Shown here: in pieces, positions 1 to 5,548 of the stretch
How positions within the stretch are numbered: position 1 is the first letter of the stretch
How the letters are laid out: every line of letters starts with the position of its first letter
Source of the DNA: Sideroxydans sp.
GTDB lineage: Bacteria > Pseudomonadota > Gammaproteobacteria > Burkholderiales > Gallionellaceae
Direction of reading: 5' to 3'
Assembly (NCBI GenBank): GCA_030823965.1
Contig: JAVBYP010000082.1
Span: 1-14,230 of the forward strand
Length of the DNA: 14,230 nucleotides
Translations under genes and position numbers: made by a program
The notes under the pieces: generated by a model
Told to the model about the DNA's origin: nothing
The model's input: the letters and a program-made list of their open reading frames with translations, nothing else
Databases searched by the model: none

Positions 1-263
1 TGCCAATCACGGTCGGCGTCGCGATCAACAACGGCGCGGTGGAACGCGTTAAGGTGCTGGTGTATCGCGAAAGCCGCGGCTGGGAGGTGAAGAGTCCTGC
101 ATTCACCGCGCAGTTCGCCGGCGCGAAGCTGGCTGAAGGACAAAGACTGGATCGCCACATCGACGGCATCTCCGGCGCGACACTCTCGGTGCGCGCGCTG
201 AGCCGCTTGACTCGGCTCGCCTTGCTGTTCGATCGGCAAGTGAACAAAGGAGAAAAACCATGA
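1..263 (+). CDS. FMN-binding domain protein, 3' part only
   Basis: The reading frame is open from the left edge (PITVGVAINNG...), so the true start lies outside the window. The visible part is the C-terminal half of an FMN-binding domain: strands around VAINNGAVERVKVLVYRES are followed by the flavinylation-type motif DGISGATLS. In this family the threonine of the S/T-G-A-S/T motif (codon at 180-182) carries a covalently attached FMN, normally placed by ApbE in the periplasm. A GTG at 39 is in frame but sits inside the domain, so it is not a credible start. The stop overlaps the next gene's ATG as ATGA, which implies translational coupling and a shared role. The likely role is an extracytoplasmic one-electron carrier; its partner and any signal peptide cannot be seen. 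Alternative: a fragment of a larger FMN-binding electron-transfer protein. Confidence 0.8.
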   Translation, partial: PITVGVAINNGAVERVKVLVYRESRGWEVKSPAFTAQFAGAKLAEGQRLDRHIDGISGATLSVRALSRLTRLALLFDRQVNKGEKP

Positions 264-715
264 GTGCATGGGGCATGCATCTCGGTCCGTCAGCGCGCAG
301 GAAGGTACTAGCCGCCTGCGGGCTCGTCGCACTGAGCGGTGTACTGTGGATCGTGATCGGCTGGAATCTGGATACCGAGGACTACAGCGACCCGCTGCGC
401 GCATGGCGACACCGCGTGCTGGTGCTGCACGGCGTGGCGGCTTATGTGCTGCTGTGGATAGTGGGCCGTTTATATGCGCTTCATCAACAAGGCAACTGGC
501 GCGCGCAGCGCAACCGCGCGAGCGGGCTGGCGATGTCGGCAGTGTTGTTGTTACTCGCGGGCAGCGGACTGACGCTGTACTACCCGCCGCACGAGGACTG
601 GCGCGATGCGATCAGCATGTTGCATCAGGTGCTGGGCGTTGCGCTGGTGTTGGTGCTGCCGCTGCATGTGTGGCTGGCAAGGAAGGACCGACAGCAGCGG
701 CGCACGCATCACTGA
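260..715 (+). CDS. Four-helix membrane protein, probable b-type cytochrome
   Basis: This 151-residue protein has four predicted membrane segments at about residues 15-35, 52-71, 87-107 and 117-139, separated by short polar loops. Histidines lie in or at the edge of helix 2 (His51, His57) and helix 4 (His122, His136). That resembles small b-type cytochromes of the DUF4405/cytochrome b561-like kind, where paired helix histidines ligate heme. The ATG at 260 overlaps the upstream TGA and has an AAAGGAG ribosome-binding site about seven bases upstream, which fixes the start. The tail is strongly basic (RKDRQQRRTHH), consistent with a cytoplasmic C terminus. Coupling to the FMN-binding protein suggests electron transfer between the quinone pool or heme and an external flavin. 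Heme ligation is inferred from histidine placement; I cannot assign a named family with certainty. Confidence 0.72.
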   Translation: MSAWGMHLGPSARRKVLAACGLVALSGVLWIVIGWNLDTEDYSDPLRAWRHRVLVLHGVAAYVLLWIVGRLYALHQQGNWRAQRNRASGLAMSAVLLLLAGSGLTLYYPPHEDWRDAISMLHQVLGVALVLVLPLHVWLARKDRQQRRTHH

Positions 716-820
716 CTCTGGAACGTCTGCCACCAGCACCTGCGATGGATCAGATGGCCGTGCAGTTCACCTTCATTTGCACGCCATACATTGAGGACTC
801 AGGAAAATCCCTTAGCGATA
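716..820. other. Intergenic gap between convergent genes
   Basis: This 105-base gap separates the plus-strand membrane protein from the minus-strand acr3 gene. I see no convincing hairpin plus T-run on either strand and no small gene with a ribosome-binding site. Base composition drops from GC-rich to moderate around here. Confidence 0.5.
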
Positions 821-1843
821 TCAGCGTTCAGATTGATACCACCCCTGACTCCGTTTCACCAGATACACCACACTCAACATCACGGGCACTTCGATCAACA
901 CACCCACCACCGTCGCTAGTGCAGCACCTGATTCGAATCCAAACAAGCTGATGGCAGCCGCGACCGCCAACTCGAAGAAGTTGGATGCGCCGATCAAGGC
1001 TGAAGGGCCAGCCACGCAATGCGCCTCCCCCACCCGACGGTTCAACCAGTAGGCCAACCCCGAGGTGAAGTAGACCTGGATGGTGATGGGCACGGCCAAC
1101 ATCAGGATGATGAGTGGCTGCTCAACGATGGCTTTACCTTGAAAGGCGAACAACAACACCAAGGTCAACAACAGTGCGGAGATAGAGATAGGGCCTAATT
1201 TCTCCAGTGTGGTGTGTAACGTTTGTTCACCACGAGACAGCAACCATTTGCGCCAAGCTTGCGCAATGAAGACAGGCAACACGATGTAGAGCAGCACAGA
1301 CACCAGCAAGGTGTCCCACGGCACGATGATGGCAGACATGCCGAGCAACAAGGCCACCAACGGTGCGAAAGCGAACACCATGATGGCATCATTGAGTGCG
1401 ACTTGGCTCAAGGTGAACAAAGGCTCTCCATTCACTAACCTGCTCCATACGAAGACCATCGCAGTACAGGGTGCTGCCGCGAGCAAGATCAAGCCAGCGA
1501 TGTAGCTGTCGAGTTGTTCAGCGGGCAGATACGGGGCGAACAGGTGGCGAATGAACAACCACCCTAGTAGCGCCATCGAGAACGGTTTGACCGCCCAGTT
1601 GATGAACAAGGTGACACCGATACCGCGCCAATGTTTTTTCACTTCATGCAGCGCACCGAAGTCGATGCGCAACAACATGGGGATGATCATCACCCAGATC
1701 AGCAAGCCGACCGGGATGTTGACCTTGGCGACCTCCAAGGTACCGAGCCAATGGAAAGGTGCGGGGATGGCCTGCCCTAACACCACGCCTACGATGATGC
1801 AGAGAAATACCCAGAGGGTGAGGTAACGTTCAAAGATGCTCAT
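821..1843 (-). CDS. acr3: Acr3-family arsenite efflux permease
   Basis: This inner-membrane permease exports arsenite. The 340-residue protein is almost wholly hydrophobic, with about ten membrane segments, which is the Acr3 size and shape (ArsB proteins run to about 430 residues with a different pattern). The diagnostic stretch is AAAPCTAMVFVWSRL, with Cys126 at the position of the Acr3 cysteine needed for arsenite transport. The family motif GPSALIGASNFFELAVA lies near residue 279, and Glu319 in VLIEVPVML matches the conserved late-helix glutamate. The ATG at 1843 has TAGGAA just upstream. The gene follows arsA after 19 bases and is the last gene of the operon. In related operons ArsA energises the permease; pairing with Acr3 rather than ArsB is known but less classical. 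The gene is sometimes labelled arsB. Confidence 0.95.
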   Translation of the reverse strand: MSIFERYLTLWVFLCIIVGVVLGQAIPAPFHWLGTLEVAKVNIPVGLLIWVMIIPMLLRIDFGALHEVKKHWRGIGVTLFINWAVKPFSMALLGWLFIRHLFAPYLPAEQLDSYIAGLILLAAAPCTAMVFVWSRLVNGEPLFTLSQVALNDAIMVFAFAPLVALLLGMSAIIVPWDTLLVSVLLYIVLPVFIAQAWRKWLLSRGEQTLHTTLEKLGPISISALLLTLVLLFAFQGKAIVEQPLIILMLAVPITIQVYFTSGLAYWLNRRVGEAHCVAGPSALIGASNFFELAVAAAISLFGFESGAALATVVGVLIEVPVMLSVVYLVKRSQGWYQSER

Positions 1844-1862
1844 GATTATTCCTAAGTTTGAT

Positions 1863-3611
1863 TCAGTCTGTTTCAGCTAGTGTTCGCAAAGCATCGATAC
1901 CAACAGGCTCTTCAGTCTGCACAGGCACGACCGCGATGCGGCTCGCATATTCCTGCCGGACTGATTCGAGTTGTTTCCATTCCTGCTCAGCTCTCAACGC
2001 CAAAAGTCGAGAAGCAGGATGTGCTGCTGCAAGACTTTGGTTGACGATCCATGCCCACGGTTCGATACCCGCACGGCGCAGATCTTCTTGCAGATTCGCG
2101 GCCTCCAATACGGGTGTGGTTTCAGCCAGCGTCACGATGAGGATCCGCGTGTGTTCCTGATTTTGGAGTTGCATCATCGGTGTGGTGAAACGCGTGCTGT
2201 CTTTCATGTTGCGCGCGACTTCACGGTGGTATGCACCTGTCGCATCCAGTAGCAATAAGGTATGTCCTGTGGGGGCGGTATCCATTACCACAAACGCGTG
2301 ATTCGCTTCTCGTATGGCACGCGAGAAGGCTTGGAATACAGCGATCTCTTCAGTACACGGAGAGCGTAGATCCTCTTCCAACAAGGCGCGACCTTGTGCA
2401 TCCAGATTCTTGCCTTTGGTTTCGAGTACGTGCTGACGATAACGCTCGGTCTCAGCAACAGGATCGATGCGACTCAAGGTGAGATTCGCCGTATCACCCC
2501 GCAAGGTGTCTGCCAGATGCGCGGCAGGATCGGAAGTGGTGAGTTGTACTGCGTGGCCACGTGCGGCCAATTCGACAGCGATCGCTGCGGCCATCGTGGT
2601 TTTACCTACACCGCCTTTGCCCATCAACATGATCAAGCCATGTCCAGCTTTCTCGATCTCATCGATCAAACTTGATAGTTGTGGCAGTTCCTCTGTTCGA
2701 TGCTGGACAGCATCGGGCAACTTGATAGTCGCATCGTCAAGTAGCGCGCGCAAGGCATCCACGCCCACCAGATTGAATGGCATCAGATCTCGCATATCCG
2801 TTGGTAATTTGCGTAACACTTCCGGCATGGCAGCTAGCGCACCCTGCTCGCGCTTCAAGATGGCCGAGGCCACAGGGTCACTCGCTTCGCTTTCAGGCAT
2901 ACATCCATTCACCACCAGATGTTGGTGAGAGAAACCGATATGAGCCAATTCTTCACTGGTGCGAGCCGCTTCTATCAAAGTGGAACGCTGCGCGCGCGCC
3001 ACTAGCACCAAGCGTGTTCGACGCGAGTCGGCAAGGACGGCGACAGCATCGCTGTAACGTTGGCGTTGTTTCTCCAAGCCAGACAATGGGCCGAGACAAG
3101 AAGCACCTTCAGGGTTGTCGTCTAGGAATCCACTCCAAGCACCCGGCAGTTGCAACAAGCGGATCGTGTGTCCCGTAGGGGCGGTATCGAAGAGGATGTG
3201 ATCGAAAGGATCGATCATGGCCGGATCAGTAAGCAACTCGGTGAACTCATCGAATGCTGCGATCTCGTTGGTGCAAGCACCAGAGAGCTGTTCCTCGATG
3301 CCACGTACGACGGCTTCCGGAAGCACGCCGCGTACTGGTCCCACGATGCGGTCGCGATAAGCTTGCGCGGCTGCCTGCGGGTCGATCTCCAATGCAGATA
3401 GATTAACGACCAGAGGAATTTGAGTGATGCTGTTGCCAATCGTGACGCCGAACACCTGCCCCACGTTTGAAGCGGGGTCGGTGCTCACCAGAAGGACTCG
3501 CTTCCCATCATCAGCCAATCGCACTGCGGTGGCGCAAGCGAGAGAGGTCTTTCCCACTCCACCTTTGCCGGTAAAGAACAGGAATTGAGGAACGTCTTTG
3601 AGCAGCTTCAT
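1863..3611 (-). CDS. arsA: Arsenite-transporting ATPase ArsA
   Basis: This is the cytosolic ATPase that drives arsenite extrusion through the membrane permease. It has two homologous halves, each with a deviant Walker A (GKGGVGKTS at 15-23, GKGGVGKTT at 331-339) and the signal-transduction motif DTAPTGHT (from Asp142 and Asp444). The metalloid-site cysteines fall at Cys113, Cys172 and Cys419, matching the Cys113/172/422 of plasmid R773 ArsA. That match supports ATG 3611 as the start, giving 582 residues, essentially the R773 length. The frame stays open upstream to 3665, but that extension would overlap the end of arsD, and AAGG lies about eight bases before 3611. The gene sits 22 bases after arsD and 19 before acr3. 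ArsD is expected to deliver As(III) to it. No broken motif is seen. Confidence 0.96.
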   Translation of the reverse strand: MKLLKDVPQFLFFTGKGGVGKTSLACATAVRLADDGKRVLLVSTDPASNVGQVFGVTIGNSITQIPLVVNLSALEIDPQAAAQAYRDRIVGPVRGVLPEAVVRGIEEQLSGACTNEIAAFDEFTELLTDPAMIDPFDHILFDTAPTGHTIRLLQLPGAWSGFLDDNPEGASCLGPLSGLEKQRQRYSDAVAVLADSRRTRLVLVARAQRSTLIEAARTSEELAHIGFSHQHLVVNGCMPESEASDPVASAILKREQGALAAMPEVLRKLPTDMRDLMPFNLVGVDALRALLDDATIKLPDAVQHRTEELPQLSSLIDEIEKAGHGLIMLMGKGGVGKTTMAAAIAVELAARGHAVQLTTSDPAAHLADTLRGDTANLTLSRIDPVAETERYRQHVLETKGKNLDAQGRALLEEDLRSPCTEEIAVFQAFSRAIREANHAFVVMDTAPTGHTLLLLDATGAYHREVARNMKDSTRFTTPMMQLQNQEHTRILIVTLAETTPVLEAANLQEDLRRAGIEPWAWIVNQSLAAAHPASRLLALRAEQEWKQLESVRQEYASRIAVVPVQTEEPVGIDALRTLAETD

Positions 3612-3633
3612 GTGACTTACCTTGTGGGGTGAC

Positions 3634-4008
3634 TTAACAACACTTGCTACCCGAACAACATGCATCGGATTTCACTTCCGACACTGCAATCGCAGCTAAG
3701 GCTTCAGACAAACCAGCCAAGCGTGCCAACTCTTTGCGAGTCGGATAGCGTCCAGCCATAGCGATCTCACCGTCGAGCAGTATCAACGGCAGACCTTCCG
3801 CTCCAAAACGCTCCAAGAATCCTTTGACCACTGCGCTGTCGGCAAAGGCCATCGGTTGCTGCGCGAGGTTGAAACGCTCGATGTGTCCACCGACCTGCTT
3901 GAGCCAATCCACATCAGCGCTGAAATCCACCAATGCTTGATCCACTTCAGTTCCACATACACCGGTACTACAACAAAGTGCTGGATCGAATATTTGTAGC
4001 TTCTTCAA
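3634..4008 (-). CDS. arsD: Arsenite metallochaperone ArsD
   Basis: ArsD binds As(III) or Sb(III), hands it to ArsA, and is also a weak trans-acting repressor of ars operons. From the start chosen here it has 124 residues beginning MKKLQIFDPALCC. This places Cys12, Cys13 and Cys18 exactly at the R773 ArsD metalloid-binding positions. The C terminus ends with two further vicinal pairs (ACCSGSKCC), as in R773. The central segment VERFNLAQQP-like (IERFNLAQQP) and GLPLILLDGE plus AGRYPTRKELA are family hallmarks. Start choice is unusual: both candidates are TTG. TTG at 4023 overlaps the arsC stop (TTGA) and adds five residues; TTG at 4008 fits the family N terminus. Neither has a strong ribosome-binding site, so translation probably depends on arsC. 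The gene lies between arsC and arsA. Confidence 0.93.
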   Translation of the reverse strand: MKKLQIFDPALCCSTGVCGTEVDQALVDFSADVDWLKQVGGHIERFNLAQQPMAFADSAVVKGFLERFGAEGLPLILLDGEIAMAGRYPTRKELARLAGLSEALAAIAVSEVKSDACCSGSKCC

Positions 4009-4019
4009 GGCAGCCCCAA

Positions 4020-4517
4020 TCAATCTTTAGTACGACCGATTTCGCTCAACTTGTCTTTCAAGGCCAGTTTGTCGAGTTTCTCGATAGGTAATGCCATGAA
4101 CAAACCGATACGACGCGCCAACTGCTCTGCTGCTTTATTGAATGCCGCACGACGCGCCTCGTCGCCTTCGATATGTGCTGGGTCTGGGATACCCCAATGC
4201 GCAGTCATCGGAGCGCCGTACCACACTGGGCAAACCTCGCCCGCTGCGTTATCGCAAACGGTGAATACGAAATCGAATTCAGGTGCTCCTGGAGCAGCGA
4301 ACTCGTCCCAGCTTTTGCTGCGCAGACTTTCGGTACTGTGGCCATGTGCCTGCAACCACTCGATAGCACCAGGATTGACCTTGCCTGCAGGTTTGCTGCC
4401 CGCGCTGTAAGCCTTGAATTTACCTTTACCCAACACATTGAACAGCACTTCGCCCAACACGCTGCGGGCGGAGTTACCTGTGCACAGAATTAGTACGTTG
4501 TATTGTTTAACACTCAT
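4020..4517 (-). CDS. arsC: Arsenate reductase, LMW-PTPase fold
   Basis: This cytosolic enzyme reduces arsenate to arsenite, the form exported by ArsA/Acr3. The 165-residue protein starts with the phosphatase-type loop CTGNSARS (CX5R, Cys12 to Arg18), which binds the oxyanion. Two further cysteines, Cys88 and Cys95 in TVCDNAAGEVCPVW, have the same seven-residue spacing as Cys82/Cys89 of the thioredoxin-linked pI258 enzyme. This suggests a thioredoxin-type triple-cysteine relay. Asp112 in GIPDPAH is the candidate general acid. ATG 4517 has AAAGGAAG upstream, a good ribosome-binding site. The gene lies 21 bases downstream of arsR, and its TGA overlaps the first possible arsD start. The electron donor is inferred from cysteine spacing and was not determined. 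Confidence 0.94.
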   Translation of the reverse strand: MSVKQYNVLILCTGNSARSVLGEVLFNVLGKGKFKAYSAGSKPAGKVNPGAIEWLQAHGHSTESLRSKSWDEFAAPGAPEFDFVFTVCDNAAGEVCPVWYGAPMTAHWGIPDPAHIEGDEARRAAFNKAAEQLARRIGLFMALPIEKLDKLALKDKLSEIGRTKD

Positions 4518-4538
4518 TTCATTCTTCCTTTGAAGTTA

Positions 4539-4862
4539 TCAACATTTCTTAACGGGTGTCTTGCATACAGCATCGTTACCACCACAACAGTTCTCGGTGA
4601 GGTAATCCACCATGCCATTCATCACCGTAAAATTTGCGGCGTAGTAGACGAAGCGGCCATCCTGCTTACTCTCGACCAACCCTGCATGACTGAGCGTCTT
4701 GAAGTGGAAGGACATATTTGCAGGTGATACCTTCAGCTTTTCAGCGATCTGCCCTGCCGCCAATCCTTCCGGCCCGCTTGCCACCAATAGTCGGTAGATA
4801 GCCAACCGAGTCGGTTGCGCCAGTGCCGCTAATGCTTTGACTACCTGATCGGGTTTCATCAT
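4539..4862 (-). CDS. arsR: ArsR-family arsenite-responsive repressor
   Basis: This small winged-helix repressor should sit on the divergent promoter beside it and leave when As(III) binds. From ATG 4862 it has 107 residues. The helix-turn-helix is seen in LAAGQIAEKLKVSPANMSFHFKTLSHAGLV, followed by the wing (VESKQDGRFVYYAAN). The classical CVCDLC metalloid site in the recognition helix is absent; instead cysteines cluster in the C-terminal tail (NCCGGNDAVCKTPVKKC). This is like the Acidithiobacillus-type ArsR, which uses two vicinal cysteines plus a third downstream. The frame opens at TTG 4874, and ATG 4859 is another choice. None has a clear ribosome-binding site, so the start is uncertain by a few codons. 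It is the first gene of the operon, and the repeats at 4874-4910 are its probable operator. Confidence 0.92.
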   Translation of the reverse strand: MMKPDQVVKALAALAQPTRLAIYRLLVASGPEGLAAGQIAEKLKVSPANMSFHFKTLSHAGLVESKQDGRFVYYAANFTVMNGMVDYLTENCCGGNDAVCKTPVKKC

Positions 4863-4873
4863 CTTATATTTCA

Positions 4874-4910
4874 ATTGTTAAACGATTGTTAAAATGTTAT
4901 GGTATTTAAC
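4874..4910. promoter_or_regulatory. Putative ArsR operator with repeated half-sites
   Basis: Plus-strand attgttaaa occurs at 4874-4882 and again at 4885-4893, an 11-base period that puts both on the same helix face. An inverted tttaac at 4905-4910 pairs with gttaaa at 4888-4893 as a dyad with an 11-base spacer. The block is AT-rich and lies between the divergent arsR and phosphatase genes, where an ArsR dimer would be expected to bind. Binding is inferred from position and symmetry. Confidence 0.5.
4875..4903 (+). promoter_or_regulatory. Putative promoter of the phosphatase arm
   Basis: A -35-like TTGTTA (4875-4880) and a -10-like TATGGT (4898-4903) are separated by 17 bases. Transcription would start near 4910, leaving a leader of about 15 bases that contains AAGGG before ATG 4925. 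The elements overlap the proposed operator, so ArsR would block this direction too. Confidence 0.42.
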
Positions 4911-4915
4911 CACAA
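4887..4915 (-). promoter_or_regulatory. Putative arsR operon promoter
   Basis: On the minus strand TTGTGG (4915-4910) and TTAACA (4892-4887) are 17 bases apart, giving a start near 4880 and a leader of about 18 bases. The -10 match is weak. A better-looking ATATAAG at 4869-4863 lies too close to the arsR start to serve as its -10. Confidence 0.35.
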
Positions 4916-4924
4916 GGGATGCGC

Positions 4925-5008
4925 ATGTTCAACACCAAGCTGGTTTGGGTGGATACAGGCCAGATGCTGACCATCATCCTCCCCTTAAAACTGCCGTGGA
5001 ATGAGTGA
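4925..5008 (+). CDS. Small ORF (27 codons) leading into phosphatase gene
   Basis: The ORF begins MFNTKLVWVDTGQ and ends LKLPWNE. It is preceded by AAGGG with a six-base spacer, the best ribosome-binding site in this stretch, and follows a plausible promoter. Its TGA at 5006-5008 overlaps the phosphatase ATG at 5001 (ATGAGTGA), so reading it would bring ribosomes to a start that lacks a good site of its own. The peptide has a short hydrophobic core (MLTIILPLKL) and no cysteine. I do not recognise it. It could be a leader peptide for coupling, a real small protein, or chance. An alternative ATG at 4919 is too close to the AAGGG. Confidence 0.4.
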   Translation: MFNTKLVWVDTGQMLTIILPLKLPWNE

Positions 5009-5492
5009 ATCTATGGCGCTAGATCAACAAATGCGAATGAATAACATGACACTAGATAAAACATATCAAGCACTGATCACTGACCGAATCTACTTTGGCG
5101 GCGCAAAGGATGTACCTGCAATGGTCGAGAACGAAGGGGTTAAGATCGTGGTGGACTTGCGAGAAGAATCTCAAGACTGCGAATCATCCGCCCCCTCTGT
5201 GACATGGGTCAAAATACCTCTCGGTGACAATGCAACAGAGCCAGAAGATAAACTCTTTGCGCAGGCGATTCAGGCAGTCGTTTCGGCATATCACCAGAAA
5301 AAGAAAGTGGCATTCCATTGTGGTGGCGGTAAAGGCAGGACGGGTACTGTCGCTGTCGGCGTACTACTGGAACTTGGCCTTTGCAAAACACTAGATGAGG
5401 CAGAAGCAATGGCGAAAAGTATCCGCCCAGTGATCAATGTAAAACCCGATCAGCGTGCTTCATTGACGAAATTATACGAAGCAAAAAGCTAG
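5001..5492 (+). CDS. Dual-specificity/tyrosine phosphatase-like protein
   Basis: This 163-residue cytosolic protein carries the cysteine-phosphatase signature HCGGGKGRTG (His106, nucleophile Cys107, Arg113). An upstream Asp76 in IPLGDN is at the place of the general-acid loop. The preceding KIVVDLREE strand is typical of compact dual-specificity phosphatases. The substrate is unknown; protein phosphotyrosine/phosphoserine and small phosphoesters are both possible. ATG 5001 overlaps the 27-codon ORF's stop. ATGs at codons 5, 11, 13 and 16 are possible, and the domain only needs the region from about TLDKTYQALITDRIYFGG. The gene is divergent from arsR across one short promoter region, which suggests arsenic-linked expression. 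Its first part is notably AT-rich (about 38% GC in 5041-5100), unlike the neighbours, hinting at separate acquisition. Confidence 0.85.
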   Translation: MSESMALDQQMRMNNMTLDKTYQALITDRIYFGGAKDVPAMVENEGVKIVVDLREESQDCESSAPSVTWVKIPLGDNATEPEDKLFAQAIQAVVSAYHQKKKVAFHCGGGKGRTGTVAVGVLLELGLCKTLDEAEAMAKSIRPVINVKPDQRASLTKLYEAKS

Positions 5493-5525
5493 CAACTAGA
5501 GGGATTGCCACTCGCTAGGTGGGGG

Positions 5526-5548
5526 GCTGATCGTAATGATCGATCAGC
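5526..5548. terminator. Hairpin between convergent genes, weak terminator
   Basis: GCTGATCG (5526-5533) and CGATCAGC (5541-5548) form a perfect eight-base-pair stem with a seven-base loop. It lies in the 51-base gap between the phosphatase gene and tamB and covers the tamB stop codon (5544-5546). Neither side has a T-run, so it is at best a weak or bidirectional terminator, or an RNA-stabilising stem. Confidence 0.35.

Noticed and set aside
268..951. 227-codon plus-strand ORF overlapping the four-helix protein
   Set aside because: It is an alternative frame of a GC-rich real gene, is rich in Arg/Ala, and runs into the acr3 3' end.
3612..3665. N-terminal extension of ArsA to the in-frame start at 3665
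   Set aside because: It overlaps the arsD C terminus and would shift the metalloid cysteines away from R773 numbering; ATG 3611 gives the family length and has AAGG upstream.
4863..4869. ATATAAG box as the arsR -10 element
   Set aside because: It abuts ATG 4862, so transcription would start inside the coding region unless arsR began further downstream, which would cut into the domain.
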